Positions 34,300-46,769 of a stretch of DNA of 64,000 bases are shown here, piece by piece. Position 1 is the stretch's first letter. The number at the start of each line of letters is the position of its first letter. The notes under the pieces were generated by a model that saw nothing but the letters and a program-made list of their open reading frames with translations, searched no databases and was not told the origin of the DNA. A program made the position numbers and the translations under genes. Source of the DNA: Lotus japonicus (taxonomy: Eukaryota > Streptophyta > Magnoliopsida > Fabales > Fabaceae); assembly GCF_012489685.1 (NCBI RefSeq), contig NC_080042.1:43762066-43826065 (forward strand), in the 5' to 3' direction.

Positions 34300-36285
34300 T
34301 CCAAGAAGAAATTGCGAGACTTCATAGATATGCAATAAAGACTAAAACTGAAAAAAATCAGAAAGATCTTTATTAACTGAAAACTTGTATAGTGCATCAA
34401 GGTTGCACAAAACTGCGATACCAACAGAAAGCAGTTGTGAACTCCAATAGCTCTAAGAGAAGAAACTAAAGAATGTATATCAACATAAACCATCCTTCCA
34501 TTCTTCTTCAGAAACTTATCACCTAATTTTATCACCCAGTTAGCATCAGAGACAAGCAAAGAGTAAATCTCATCTAGATTACATGTTATCTTCCAACACC
34601 CATATAATTCAAAATGCAAATTTGCCATAACTGCTAAGCTGATGAATGTCATGGGATTTAAAACTTGGAAGACATTCCAATATATGAACAATGTTATGCT
34701 TCCAACCTTTCCAGCAATAGAAAAATGTTTCCGCAAAAAGTTGATTGTCCAATATCATTCCTTTAACAGCATCACTAGTCACACTATCTTTCAAGACATA
34801 TTTAGAGGGGTTCAAATGAAAATGAGCATCCAAAATTTGCCACAAACATACTATTTTATGACACACTTATGTCTGTGAGATGATTTCAAATAAATCTCTA
34901 TTTTAAAATTGTTACCGTGATCATTTAATAATATTTCAGCTTCCTCAGATGCATGCTCATAAAATTTGCATGACTCTTCCTTTGCAAATGACTATGCTCT
35001 TCTCAAAAGCTCAACCTTCTGCGCAAATGGCTTTAAGGGACACCCTTGGCTTCTTGAAGACTAAAGAGAATTCACAAGTATGTAGTAAAGCACAAGATCA
35101 AAAGCTTCTTTGAATTTACCAACCTTTCCAAGAAGATCAGCCTCACATAGAATATCACCCATCATCATAGCAATATTTATTGCCTCCGGAAGGTTTCCTG
35201 ATTCCTCTTCTAACACAAGAAGCTGATCCGGTAAATTCAATAATCGTAAGAAGTCACGCTTCAAATCCATCGAATGAAAAGCTCTAACAAATTTCATCAT
35301 GGATCTGACATCTAGATGATCAAAATAAGTACTAGCACAACTTTCTAGGAATTATTTTCTATCATGTACAGATCATGAGTTTTAACCAAACTATGGTCAG
35401 CATTTTTATTTTGTTTCCATTGCCGAATGTAAGAGAATCCAATGTCATACAATCTTTCTTTAGCACAAACAGTCAAACAATTTGAGAAGAAACTACCTCT
35501 AGCATACACTTGAGCTACGGTTGCATAATGTTTAACTAAACATAAGCAATCACCTGCTCTTTTCAAATCAGGCTCTTCAAATTTTTGCAAATAAAGCATC
35601 CCTGAAAGCATAAACGAGATTAATCTTACAGAGCATAAATATAAGAGTGCAATCAAAAGATCATTTTGGGTGGCCTGAGGAACCCACAAGTAAGAAAGAC
35701 AAAAAATTGTAGAGATTATAGGAGAGATTAAGAATGAATTGAAATATTTTATTGATGGCTAAACACTAACAGAGAGAAGAGGATTCTTTCAAGATTTTCA
35801 AACATCTACAACTCCGTTGAGGCATTGTTCTCAAGTGCTAAAAGTTCAGAATGTCCCTCTCTTCTATCACTCGCTAACTAATTATGTATGATGTATCAAG
35901 CATATGAGAACAATGAATTTTGAATCAAGATGTATCCAACATGAGGTAAAAATATGCATTAAGATATGTCTACTAGGAAAATGAACAGTTACATGATTCT
36001 GTAAACAAGTTTATTATAGCACAAAAGAAGTTTAATAATTATAGGCCTAGAAGTGTGGTACTGTGGTAACTTATTAACATAAAAGAAATTTATTAATACA
36101 AATGAAAAAGTGGATAAGGAGTACTCATTAGCAAAATAACATAAAACACGCAAGAAAGTAAAATTGTAAACCAATGGAACAAACCTTCCCAATACCACAA
36201 CACATAAATCAATAAAACATAGCTTCTAAATGTTGTTTTTCATATTATACAATAGAACCACTTGGTAAAGATTTGGCATACCTTT
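34300..36285 (-). pseudogene. Captured fragment of TRANK1-like gene, reverse arm
   Basis: A second copy in opposite orientation. Open pieces are 35689-35345 (RAGDCLCLVKHYATVAQVYARGSFFSNCLTVCA), 35300-35061 (FVRAFHSMDLKRDFL, LLVLEEESGNLPEAINIAMMMGDIL) and 34866-34266 (LWQILDAHFHLNPSKYV, HNIVHILECLPS, WVIKLGDKFLKKNG). It keeps residues the forward arm has lost and the reverse is also true, so neither was derived recently from the other. It lacks both transposon insertions but carries about 60 extra bases near 35830-35890. Confidence 0.6.
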
Positions 36286-36355
36286 GTCAACAATGGTATG
36301 TAATTCGTCACATCTAAGTTTTACTCCCTGATCCAATTTATGGTACTCTATAGAT

Positions 36356-37298
36356 TAGGGTTGTCTAACGGGCGGGTTCGGTCTGAATCGTCGGTTTGGT
36401 CGGGTGAAAAAACACCAAACCATCAGGCCACCACCGTCCGCTTAAGGCAGCGGGTTACTACGGTTCGGGTTGAAAATTTGTCCCTTACTTCGGGCGGGTT
36501 CATCAGTTTGTAGATCCAGGAAAAAACTAAAAAAAAAAAACAAGAGAGAATGAGGCACAGAGGTTCATCAGAACTAACAAATTTTCAATATGTTGTCGAT
36601 CCAAGTACATGATAACACATAAATTCCAAAATACTATCAGATCTATGAAACCTCAATAGAAAAATACAAAAAAAACTTACATATTTCATGGTGGATGGAG
36701 GCATAGAAGAGGATTTGAGCAGATCGAAGGCGAGGATGTGATTTCCAGCATATGCACCGAAGCTTCTTCAAACTTCATGACGGTTGACATGTAACGGAGT
36801 GGATGTTCTTCTGATCTGAGTGGGTTTTCTCAGAGTAGGAGAATGAGGTGGTTGTGTGGTAGAAGACGATGATAAGAGAGGAAGATAAGGAATCGTGGAT
36901 GGTGGTTGTGCATGGTGGTGGCTCGCAGTGGGGAAAAGGTGGTGGTGGCTTGCGATGGTGGTGGCTCGCGGTGGGGAAGAGGTGGTGCTAGGTGGCGGTG
37001 GGGAAGAAAAGGTAAGAAGGAAAGAAAATGTGTGTGACGGCTGCTGGTGTGCTACTGCTAGGGTTTGATGAAGTGAGAGGTTTTAAATATAGGGTTGAGA
37101 GTGGGCTTGGGTTGATTGGGCTAGGTTTTTCTTTATTAAAGTTACTTCGGTCGGGCTCAAGCCCAAATCGAGACCGACCGAACCAAACCTATAAAAACCG
37201 AATTTTGTGACCCGCTGGACCCGTGAACCGACCTGACAGAACTGAAATGACAAAAAAGACTCAGTTTTACCAAGTCCGGTTCATACTGGACAACCCTA
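36356..37298. mobile_element. hAT-like non-autonomous element
   Basis: Tips TAGGGTTGTC and GACAACCCTA are inverted. Subterminal GGGCGGGTTCGGTC-like and CCGACCGAACC-like stretches are also complementary. Flanks CTATAGAT and ACATAGAT agree at 6 of 8 positions, consistent with an old 8-bp TSD. The interior has GTGGTGG-rich repeats (about 36840-37010) and no transposase. Confidence 0.6.
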
Positions 37299-38780
37299 AC
37301 ATAGATTTGAAATTAAGCATGAAAGGAGGTATGCAATGAACTCATGGATATATATATATATATATATATCGCGAGCGTGTGGATTCTAACATCATTTATA
37401 AGTGATTTATTACTTATTTGATGTCACAATTATCAATAAAATATTCAAACTATTATATGTTTAGCTTTCCATATAAATGGTACTTTTAGTGTGTATTAAT
37501 AAAGAAAATCACAGTTACTGAAAGATAGAACAACCACCTAGACTGCGAGTGAACATGAACGATTGCATATCTATGTTGAGTTGTACCATGGCTTATTAAT
37601 CTAGATGGAGAAGACATCACAACAAAATTGGAAAATACCTATGCAATTAATGAATGAAAAAATGGAATTGAGGAACTAGATGTGACGAAGAATTGAAATT
37701 AGTTAATTAAGAAGAAAGAGATGGTAAATACCTAATCTGAGTGAAGCTTAGCATGTCTACATCATATCTGAAAGATTAGATTGAGCTAGTGAAATGAGTA
37801 TCTTTAATACGACACCTCAATCGATGGGCTGGATTTTAAAGTTTTATCTGAAACCCTAACATAAATTGATATATGTGATAGTGAGTAAAGGCGACAACCA
37901 ATTTAAGAAAAGAGAAAATTTTAGAGCTTTGTAACTCCATTCATCGCGTGATTTGGGTGGAACCCCCTATTGGAGGATTGGATTTTAGCATGAGCCTCCT
38001 TATTTCCCCGGAGGCAGAGGTTGTTATCCAGCTTTCAGCTGAATCACCTTTAGAGTTCGGTCTTCGCTAATGACACCATGAGAATGAGGGAGATCAAAAG
38101 ATCTTGACAAAGATTTGAGTATGTTGTAGCATAATGGGTTTCAGTATGCTCAAGTTTCAATCTAGTCAGTATTTGGTTAAGAGTGATGGGAGTTACGGTT
38201 TGGTATTTGGGAATGGAGAATTTCTTTACGTGTTGTGTTATATTGACCATGTAGTACTCTTCTAGATAAGCCTTATATAGATTGAGTGTACTTAGCTTTT
38301 ACTCAGAATATCAAGTGGATAGATGTTTCTAGATTGTATTATGGGTCTTTCTAACTTATATTGCTTATTGCCCTACGGGGCTTCATAAATAATATTTTGA
38401 ACCATTGGTTGCATGTAGGCCATTTGGTACACGAGAAAAAGGTTGATGCATTGAAAAAAGTGGCAAAAGTAGTCATTTAATTTAATTTAATTAAAATTTT
38501 AATAATAATGTGTCATATCTTTATAATCTAATTGGCTGACAAAGTAAAAAATTCTTTACGGTGTTCGTGAATAAAAATTAAACTCTTGGTACACATTGAA
38601 TGAGGACAAAGAGTTTTTTTTAAATGTTTATTATGTTTTTAAGATGGAACACAATGAGATATAAGGTTGTGGAAACAATATACATTGATTCTAGTGAAAA
38701 TAATAGAACTAAGGAGATTGAAATATGACAGAATATTAAAAAATAGAGTGACAAACATTTTCTTTTTGATTTTTTAATTC
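37299..38780. other. Unassigned region with (AT)n run at 37347-37369
   Basis: No recognised gene or transposon. There is an (AT)11 run, and a slightly GC-richer stretch at 37930-38240 with a 66-codon minus-strand frame that has no familiar domain. An A-TCTATATAAGG (minus) near 38280 could be a Helitron 5' end. Confidence 0.4.
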
Positions 38781-39032
38781 GGTAAATGGTCACTTTGGTC
38801 CTTAAAAGTGTAACCGACCTCACATTCGTCCCTAAATGAATTTTACTCACCTCGCGGTTCCTAAAGTGTCAAACGTCTGTCACTTTAGTCCTTGACGTTA
38901 AAAAACACAAACGGAAGGTTGAGAAAGTTTGAAATGCTTCAATTTAGTCATTGATCTGGAATTTTCCACAAATTTAATTAATAAAAACCAGAAACCCAGT
39001 AACAATGATAAATCTTCATTTCCTTTATCATG

Positions 39033-39104
39033 ACCCTTCAAAGCCATCACAACCATGGTTGAGCCGCCGACATACCCAGCTCCAATGCAGCAAATCTTCA
39101 CCAT
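39033..39104 (-). pseudogene. UDP-glucose 6-dehydrogenase fragment (N-terminus)
   Basis: MVKICCIGAGYVGG then STMVVMALKG is the Rossmann-fold NAD-binding start of plant UGD, with its GxGYVG motif. After about 24 residues similarity stops. The sequence before the ATG (GGTTGCTGAGAACAAATAAGCGAAA, minus) looks like the UGD 5' leader including an intron border. UGD makes UDP-glucuronate for cell-wall polysaccharides, and this piece cannot. Confidence 0.85.
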
Positions 39105-39768
39105 TTTCGCTTATTTGTTCTCAGCAACCTGTATCAATGAAAAATATACCCCAATCTCAAAACAACACACAAAAAATTCAAATTTTACTATTGAATAGTT
39201 CACTAACCGCTAACAAGGTATCATGATCCAAAGCTAAATAATTGAAAGATCAAACAATGAAATTCATCCGACTACCACAGCCCACAGATATATCATTACA
39301 GAACACGATCACTATGAGAAATCATGATACAAGGAGAACAAGATCTATAATTTTCATGTGATTCAGACATAAAAAAGTTTGCAGATCCAGAGGAGAGAAC
39401 ATGTATAATAGTTAAATAAAAATTATTGAACTATTAAGCTCAGGAATCACCCTCGGTTTCAACACACACATGCACAAACACGCACGCAAGCACACACACG
39501 AAACAAGGGACAAATTATGGAATCAGAATCTCATCATAAAATATATTCACACATCAGATCCAACGATCCATTCAAACGAAAACAGCCAAAACAACAGATC
39601 CACCCACAAATCACAAACAAACAATCACACCCAAAAGGGTAATGGGGATGTCGACATTTGATTTTAGGAGGACAGAAACAAGAATACCCAGAAGGAACAA
39701 TCAAAAGGCAATTGGAAAAGGAAAAATGGGCATGAAGCAAAAACAAACTTTGTTACACAGATAAGCAA

Positions 39769-39903
39769 AATGTTCTTCTGGAAGCAGGATCCACCAAAGC
39801 CAACACTGAAATTCAAGAACATGGGTCCAATTCTTGAGTCAGTCCCAATTGAGTGGGATACCTGAGAGACATCAGCACAAGTTGCCTCACAGAGGGTTGA
39901 CAT
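39769..39903 (-). pseudogene. UDP-glucose 6-dehydrogenase fragment (middle)
   Basis: [21 protein letters not shown] and [21 protein letters not shown] match the UGD region around the catalytic cysteine (GGSCFQKD context, here QKN). It lies upstream, in transcription sense, of the N-terminal piece, so the order of the parent gene is inverted. Confidence 0.85.
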
Positions 39904-40347
39904 GGCATTTTAAGGTGTTGAAGATGTTTTTGGTTTATTTTTAAGTGAGAGGTTCTGGGATTTTCTGAGATGAAGATTCATCATTGTTGCGGGTTTCGGG
40001 TTTTTAATAATTAGATTTGGGGGGAAATTTAGATCAAGGACTGAATTGAAGCATTTCAAACTTTCCCAATGTTCTAATTCAACCTTCCGTTAACGTCCGT
40101 TTGTGTTTTTTAACGTCAAGGACTAAAGTGACGGACATTTGTGACTTTGGGGGACCATGAGGAGAATAATTCATTCAGGGACGAATGTGAAGTCGGTTGA
40201 CACTTTTGAGGACCAAAGTGACCATTTACCTTTTTTTAATTCTTAGAAAAATGGTTGAAAGGTAGGCGCCTCAATGCTTGTTAAGTGTCAATTCTTTCCT
40301 TCTTATTGTGTCTCTTTTATATTGTATTTAGATTTAGAGCACACTAT

Positions 40348-41976
40348 GGGTCTGTTTGGATTGATGGTAGGGAGTTGAATGGGATGGGATACTTTTATGT
40401 TCCATTGTTTGGATATGTTAATGAAGAGTGGGATGAGATGAAAAGGAGTGAGATAGATACCATCAAATTCCATTGAATACCTTCAATTTTGTTTCCCTCC
40501 AATTTGGGAGGCATGGGATGGAACCGGAATTTCTGGGGGTGGGGAATAGGCCAGACCGTTCGTAGGGGCCTATGACCTAGCCTCTCACAAGCCCAGGCCA
40601 GGTCAAATCGGTAAATAGACAATGCTTAGGCTTTTTGAAAAATCTATTTAGTTAAAAAGGCTAGGCTCAGGTCATTCAAAAAGCCTTGTAAGCCTTATAG
40701 GCTAGCCTATTTAAGTAAAAATGTTTAGTATTTTTCTGGTACATTGTAAATATAATTAGTATAAATATATTTTACCATTGATGATGTCTATATATTAGAA
40801 ATTTATCATAATATCTTGATATTATAGACTTATTCACTTTTTTATATATTTATGCAAATTGACTTAATGACTCAAAGTTATAAGTCTATTTAGAAATAGA
40901 TATATGATGTATTTAAATACCTTAATATGAAGTGTGATTTTAAATTGGCTCTCCGACTCTATGAAACCAACATAATCTCGTTTAGTTTCATCTGTATCTA
41001 GTAGCTTATAATATTATAAGTCTAATTATTGAAAAAATTATTTTGGTATAATTTAACCCGTTAGCTTATAAGTTTGATAGCTTCTTTACAGATAAGTCTG
41101 TTAACAAACGTAAAATTCTTGTTGTGAAACGGACCTTTAAATACCAGGCCAAGTCAGATTTTCGAGAAGGTAAGGCCACAGGCCAGGCTCAGACCTTAAG
41201 ATTTTTAATCAGGCTATGCCTATTTACGCAAAGTCTACCTGAGCCCAGCCTATTCCCACCCTTCACCCTTTTAAAAACTTACTAATTTACCATTTTACCC
41301 CTTTTCCTGTTTCATTGTTCCTGCAATTGCTTCGTTTCAACTGGTGTGTTCTTTTATTTAATTTTGGCGTTTCAACTGTTGCTTTCCAAGTCCAACCAGT
41401 GAGTTTTTTTTCCAATTGCTTTGTTCTTTTATTCAATTCAATATTTCAGTTGGCGTGGCCGAGCAATTTCATTTATCCTTTGTATATAAATTATTTGATA
41501 TACCTCTCTTTCTCCTTTCTTTGCTCATGTCATACTGCATCCTTTCGAATTGTCATTTTTGTTTTAAATTATGAATTTAATTCCTTTTTTACATTGTTTT
41601 ATTGTAAGTTCGCCTGAAAAAGAAAATTAAACTACTGGTTGAGACTTGAGAGGAAATAGATATGATGAAATTTAATTTTACAAATAACTTTGCTACCATT
41701 GGTCTGTACCAAAAGTTAACCATACAGATAAAAAAACTTACTACAAGTTATTTATTTATAAATTTATTGATAATCTCTTGTTTTAGTGGAAGAGTAATAT
41801 TCGAATGAAAATGTTTGTTCCATCTATTATCCAAACAATAGAATAGTAATTTTATTCCGTTCCATCATAAATTACTCAAATAATAGAATAAAATATGTAT
41901 TCTTTTCCACTCCACACCACTCCCTTCCATTATATTTCATTTTATACCACTATGTTCAATTAATCCAAACATACCC
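40348..41976. mobile_element. TIR element next to the TatD gene promoter
   Basis: Inverted tips GGGTCTGTTTGGATTGAT and (reverse complement of the right end) GGGTATGTTTGGATTAAT, 15 of 18 matching, with subterminal GGGATGGGAT / ATTCTTTTCCACTCC-type complementarity. A clear TSD was not found. The interior is interrupted by a hAT-like element. Confidence 0.5.
40534..41264. mobile_element. Nested hAT-like MITE
   Basis: GGGGTGGGGAATAGGCC at the left and CCTATTCCCACCCTTC at the right are inverted. AGGCC/AGGCTAGGC-rich subterminal repeats are typical of plant hAT elements with CAGGGGTGGGAATAGGC ends. Exact tips and TSD are not resolved. Confidence 0.55.
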
Positions 41977-42022
41977 GGTAGGTGATTGAGATTGAGAGGG
42001 AGGCAGCAGAGCAGAGCAGGCG

Positions 42023-45000
42023 ATGATGAAACTGTTCGACGCACACTGTCATCTGCAGGACCCAAGAATCCTAAGCAAAGCACATCAACTCATCAAAACT
42101 GCCCAAGACAAAGGGGTTGCCCGCTTCGCCGTGAACGGAGTTTGCGAACAAGATTGGCACTTGGTGAAAAACTTGGCTGAGACCTACCCTTGTGTCATTC
42201 CTTGCTTTGGTCTCCATCCCTGGTATGTTGCTGAGAGGAGTCCCGATTGGTTTAAGACGTTGAAAGATTATTTCGATTCTACTCCCTCTGCTGCAGTTGG
42301 AGAGGTATTTTATTTCTATCTTCTATTAGCTTTTCATTCTATTGCTTTGTGTTTTTTTTAATAGGCAAATGTTATTTGTTAGTAATGTTAGTAAGTTAGT
42401 TCCTCAAGTTTCGAACCCTGGACCCTTCATCACACCCAACTCTTATGTCCCCTAGCTCTTCTAGCGTGGAACACTACTGAATATGTGTGCTTAACTCAAC
42501 ATTAGATGCAATTGAGTTATTTATTTCATTTTATTTTTTCTCAGATTGGCGTTGACAAAGGATCACAAGGAAGGAAGATTGATTTTTCTGAGCAGGTTTG
42601 AGCTCCCAATTTTACTTTTTGGGCTATGCAATGCATTTTCCTGTTAATATTTAGAAGCTCTGATAATTTCTTTTGGTGCAACAAGAAGATGCACCTATTT
42701 CTCTTTCTATTTATTTTATATGCATATACCATGATCCAACACTTCTGTCATTGGTGTTACCAATTCTCAAAGAGTTTGATAGGTTGTTAAATTTAGCATT
42801 ACTGCAAGTATTACACTTTGATGGATTGGAAGAGAAGGTTTTTTGATAGTGAAGTATTGATTGAATAGCCCTTTCACTTGATATTTTGGGCTGATGCTGT
42901 GTTGGTAATTTACATGTTTTATACTTTTATGTGAGAAGAACAAATTTTTTAATGTACTCTCACAAATGCGAGAAGATGCTTGTGAGTATTATTGGTTGGT
43001 ACCATTGTCTGTCTGTCAGCATTTATTGCCTCGCCCTCAACAACTGTCTAAATTTTCAAAGACTGATAAAAAACATAGCATTTTAGGCTTCAAAACAAGG
43101 CTGACTAGAATTTGTCAAGGAACACCGTTTCTTCTTGATATAGATTGTTATACTCAGATTATTAGAAATTTTGTTTTTGTTTGTTAGGCTAAAGCTAAAG
43201 TAGTACATAGAAGGGTTCAAGTTCAGTTCAGTCCCATGTTAAAGGATGGCTTCACATTCTTTTGCATGTCATTTGTGCAGGTTGAAGTATTGACACAGCA
43301 GCTTGAACTTGCGAAAGAGTTAAACAAACCAGCATCTATACACTGTGTTCGTGCTTTTGGTGACCTTCTTGAGTTAATGAAGTATGCATACCTATTATTA
43401 TCTCTTTTGTTCAATTGTTACCTTAGAAAGATTGCTTAAAAACAATGATGATTTAATTTTTTCTTTGAAATGTTAAACACCCTTGCAGTAGTAGTGTGGT
43501 GATCAAAAAGAGAATTTCTCACAAGGAATAGTGAAGAGAACAACCAATTTTTTGTCTGAACTCTGAAGACATACTCCAAATAAGTTGCTTGAATGCAAAC
43601 AAGATGAACCTTTTTCTTTCAATAATGAATTCCTAATTGAAGCTTCTGACCATTTCTTGATGAATAATCAAATACGAAGGTATCACTACAGAATGATGAT
43701 GTATAATGATAATGTAGAGTTTGTGATATAGGGCTTAACAATAAGAGCCACTCATAAAATCATTGTTTAAGATTTCTCAGTCATAAGTTGGGTCTTCGGT
43801 TGCACACCTAAGTCAACCTGTATATCTGTTGAGACAAAGCTGGCTAAGGACTAGATAACCATAGAAACCAAAAATGCAGAAAAATTGTGAGGAAATAGTT
43901 AGCAAATGAGAAGGAACTTTAGAGCCTTCTGTAATAAACCAATATCCTTGGTATTGAAGTAAAAATGCCAATATGGAACTGTTAGAATTTGGGAGGCCTA
44001 ACTCAACCCAAAAGCTAGCTCAAGAGTTGAGGATTTCTTTCCCATAAATAAGGGCTATATTGGCTATATCTCTAGTCAATTTGAGACTTCTCAACAGTAA
44101 CAAAAGCTTAGTAATTGAGTATTCAAAGCTGCATAAAGTTCCGTATTATGAATCATTTTTACCTTATGTCGTTTCATGAAAATTAGAAAAAGCAAGGTAT
44201 GCTTTTGCATATAGAAGAAGACTGCTTACTACGAGGACTGTTAGTCTGTCAACATAGTGCAGACACATAACCAACAATTGTGAAGAAGGAAGAAACATTC
44301 TGAAGAAGTTGGAATTCTGTTCAAATCTTTTAAGATCCCTCGTAATCACAATTTGGTGTGTTCCCTCGAAAGTAGTACTGTGTTAGAGTTTCATTGATGT
44401 AATATGATTACTCATTAGGTTCTTACAGAAGAGTACCGTATGCTTTTTTCTGATATTTGATAACATGGACTCTTATTGTTAACATGGTTATATCCTCATT
44501 ATCTAATGGCGTTCCTTTGAATTAAGCCTTATAGTGATTTCTCGTTGATTGTTACAGTATGGTGTCTTTGAAATTACTGTCTCCCTAATTTCAATATTTC
44601 CAGGTCTGTAGGACCTTTTCCTGCTGGTGTTATTCTTCATTCTTACCTAGGTTCTGCTGAGATGGTTCCTGAATTTTCCAAGCTTGGTGCTTATTTTTCT
44701 TTCTCTGGATTTCTTATGTCACTAAAAGCTAATAAGGCAAAGAAAATGCTGAAGATGGTGATTTTCATCTTTTCTGTTACATGCATGTTCGATGTAATTT
44801 TACACTACGTGCCAAAACACTTACATTCTTAATTTATATTCTATCCAGGTCCCTTCTGATAGGATTTTATTGGAGACTGATGCACCTGATGCACTACCGA
44901 AGTCAAACATAGATTCTCTTCTTTTCGTTGAAGGAGATGCATCTCTTTCTGAAGAGTTTCAAGCCCAGAGAACAACTTCATCCTCGACTTCTGCTTCTTC

Positions 45001-45786
45001 TTCCAATAATGCATCCCATGTCTTAAAAGATGTTTCCATGTTGCCAAAGGAAACACTCAATCATCCAGCAAACATTCGAAATGTATGTAGCTCAAGTAAT
45101 CGCCTTCATTGTTGCCTCGTGTTTACAAAATTAGCATCTCTTATTATATCATTCTTTCGGAGATATATCATAATATTTCTAATTAGAGTACACAAAATTC
45201 TGAGAGTTTGAGCTTTGCTTTCTGGAAATAATAATGTCTGGTAATTAAGAATGAATGAATAAATTGCATGGCCTCCTTTGATACTTTCAAAATCTATCTC
45301 TCAGCTATCTCTAGATTCAAATTATATAGAAATCTCTCCCTTGTTACTGTAATTTCTCTCAAACAGAATGGTGTATGGAGAGTTTTAGGAAATGAAATCC
45401 ACCAGTATTTTCTAAAACCTGAAGGGAGGTTTTTGTATAATTTCAAATAAGAGGGACATGTAAATTATTCTAACATCAAGGATGAAAATGTAATATTCTC
45501 TTGCATGTTTGAGGGTATTTTCCTCTTTGCTACAGTAAGGATGTGAAATTCTCTTAAACAACCAAGGACATTTGCTAGATTGATCAAGTGTTGTACAACT
45601 TATATCCTGCATGCATGTAAAGGGAATCATTTTGTTAGATTCACATTCTTCAATTCATTCCACTTGCAGGTACTTGATTATGTTGCATCTATGCTAGAGA
45701 TTACAAAAGAAGAACTTGCTGAACTTAGTTACCAGAATGCAGTTCGCTTATTCTCCTATGAGGGTTCGAAAATACTTCAAAAGTAA
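42023..45786 (+). CDS. TatD-family metal-dependent hydrolase (putative deoxyribonuclease), six exons
   Basis: Exons 42023-42304, 42545-42595, 43281-43381, 44604-44757, 44849-45082 and 45670-45786, all with GT...AG introns, join into 312 codons. Residues of the TatD TIM-barrel metal site are all present: HxH in FDAHCHLQD (exon 1), Glu in VGEIGVDKG (exon 1/2), His in SIHCVRAFG (exon 3), His in VILHSYLGS (exon 4) and Asp in LLETDAPD (exon 5). The family acts as Mg-dependent nucleases or related hydrolases. A Ser-rich insert (RTTSSSTSASSS) in exon 5 is plant-like. The start has two adjacent ATGs (MMKLF). I see no targeting signal. This is the only complete host gene in the window. Confidence 0.93.
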
Positions 45787-46173
45787 AGCAAATTACAGGT
45801 TCTTGGAAGAAATGATTCCTATATTAGCAAAAGATCATTTGGGGATGTCCCCACTAGAATGTCATAAAAAATACAAGCAGGTAGAATGTAACAAAAGTTA
45901 ATTAGCGTGCGTGTGATGCATGGTAGTTTGTTTGCATACCAAATTTGATTGCATTCAATGTTTATAAATTAAAGATCAGGTGCCTAAATCATTTTACTGT
46001 TTCTGAATGTAAAGCTACAAGTACCAACTATATGACTACAGCAGGGAGATGCTAAGTATACCATGCAACTTAAGTAGTTTAATTTTTTTATAAGCAAAGA
46101 ATATTATTGAAGTGAAGTACAAGGGTACTTCAACAGTTCAACCCAATTACAAAAGAGATAGAGAGAGAACTTA
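45787..46173 (+). other. 3' flank of the TatD gene
   Basis: Noncoding. 45800-45895 still has exon-like composition (AAAGATCATTTGGGGATGTCC...), possibly 3' UTR. AT-rich afterwards. Confidence 0.4.
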
Positions 46174-46710
46174 GACCATTTATAATGGTTCAACACCCTC
46201 AACACCACTTTTTCTTTTTCCAACACTTCACATCATTTTTTCTCTCAAATTCAACACTCATTCAACTTTTACCCACTCCAATGGTTTTTCATTTAACACC
46301 AACACCCTACCCCACAACTTTTTTATTTCATATTTTTATTTAATTTTATATTTTTGTTTTTATGATTTACATAAAATTACAATTATCGATTTAAATTAAA
46401 TTAAAACAATAAACACCTTAACAATTTCAATAGTGAAAAACTTGGTTTTTTTTCTGTGTTCAAATCAAACAAACCAAGTCTCTATTTATAGAGGAAAAAA
46501 AATAATGAATTTTGGTTAAAAAAAAATTTCAGAAATTTTTTTTTTGCAATAAAATAATTGAGTTTAAAAGATTAAGATGATAAAAATCCGGACAACGAAT
46601 CAGAACGCGCCACGTGGCACCGGTTACCCCTCTCAACATGTTGAGAACTCTCAACACCTTCTCTCCTCCACCTCATCTTCAACACAACTCTCAACACCAC
46701 TAAGATTAAA
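46174..46710. mobile_element. Harbinger-type MITE (deletion derivative)
   Basis: Left tip GACCATTTATAATGG follows TTA (46171-46173). The body is a shortened relative of the element at 46742-49336, sharing CTCAACACCACTTTTTC, CCCACTCCAATGGTTTTTCATT and the CCTCATCTTCAACACAAC end. The right tip is not recognisable. Confidence 0.6.
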
Positions 46711-46769
46711 AAGAGAACCCCTTGGTGGCAAGGCTTTATAAGGCCATTTACAATGGTTTGTATAATTTA

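Larger units (their letters stand above)
31345..36285. repeat. Large inverted repeat, arms of about 1.95 kb, spacer of about 150 bp
   Basis: The forward arm (31345-34145) and reverse arm (36285-34300) are collinear from AAAGGTATGCCAAATC to TTGCATATCTATGAAGTCTCG and TTTCTTCTTGGATCC, at roughly 85-90% identity by eye, intron included. The forward arm has two extra insertions (31885-32352 and 32478-32866), which account for its greater length. The spacer 34146-34299 is mostly gene sequence continuing from the forward arm. Confidence 0.85.
38781..40233 (-). mobile_element. Pack-MULE carrying UDP-glucose 6-dehydrogenase fragments
   Basis: Long terminal inverted repeats of about 240 bp (38781-39020 versus 39965-40233) start GGTAAATGGTCACTTTGGTCC. 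The probable 9-bp TSD is TTTTAATTC (38772-38780 and 40234-40242), with three extra T at the right tip. The interior holds two pieces of a host gene and no transposase, which is the definition of a Pack-MULE. Confidence 0.82.

Noticed and set aside
38270..38282. Helitron 5' end for the minus-strand copy
   Set aside because: TCTATATAAGG after A is suggestive but too common in AT-rich DNA. It is mentioned only as a candidate.
41986..42180. Alternative frame overlapping exon 1 of the TatD gene
   Set aside because: The overlapping frame at 42023 has all TatD motifs and matches the splice phases. The other is a shadow.
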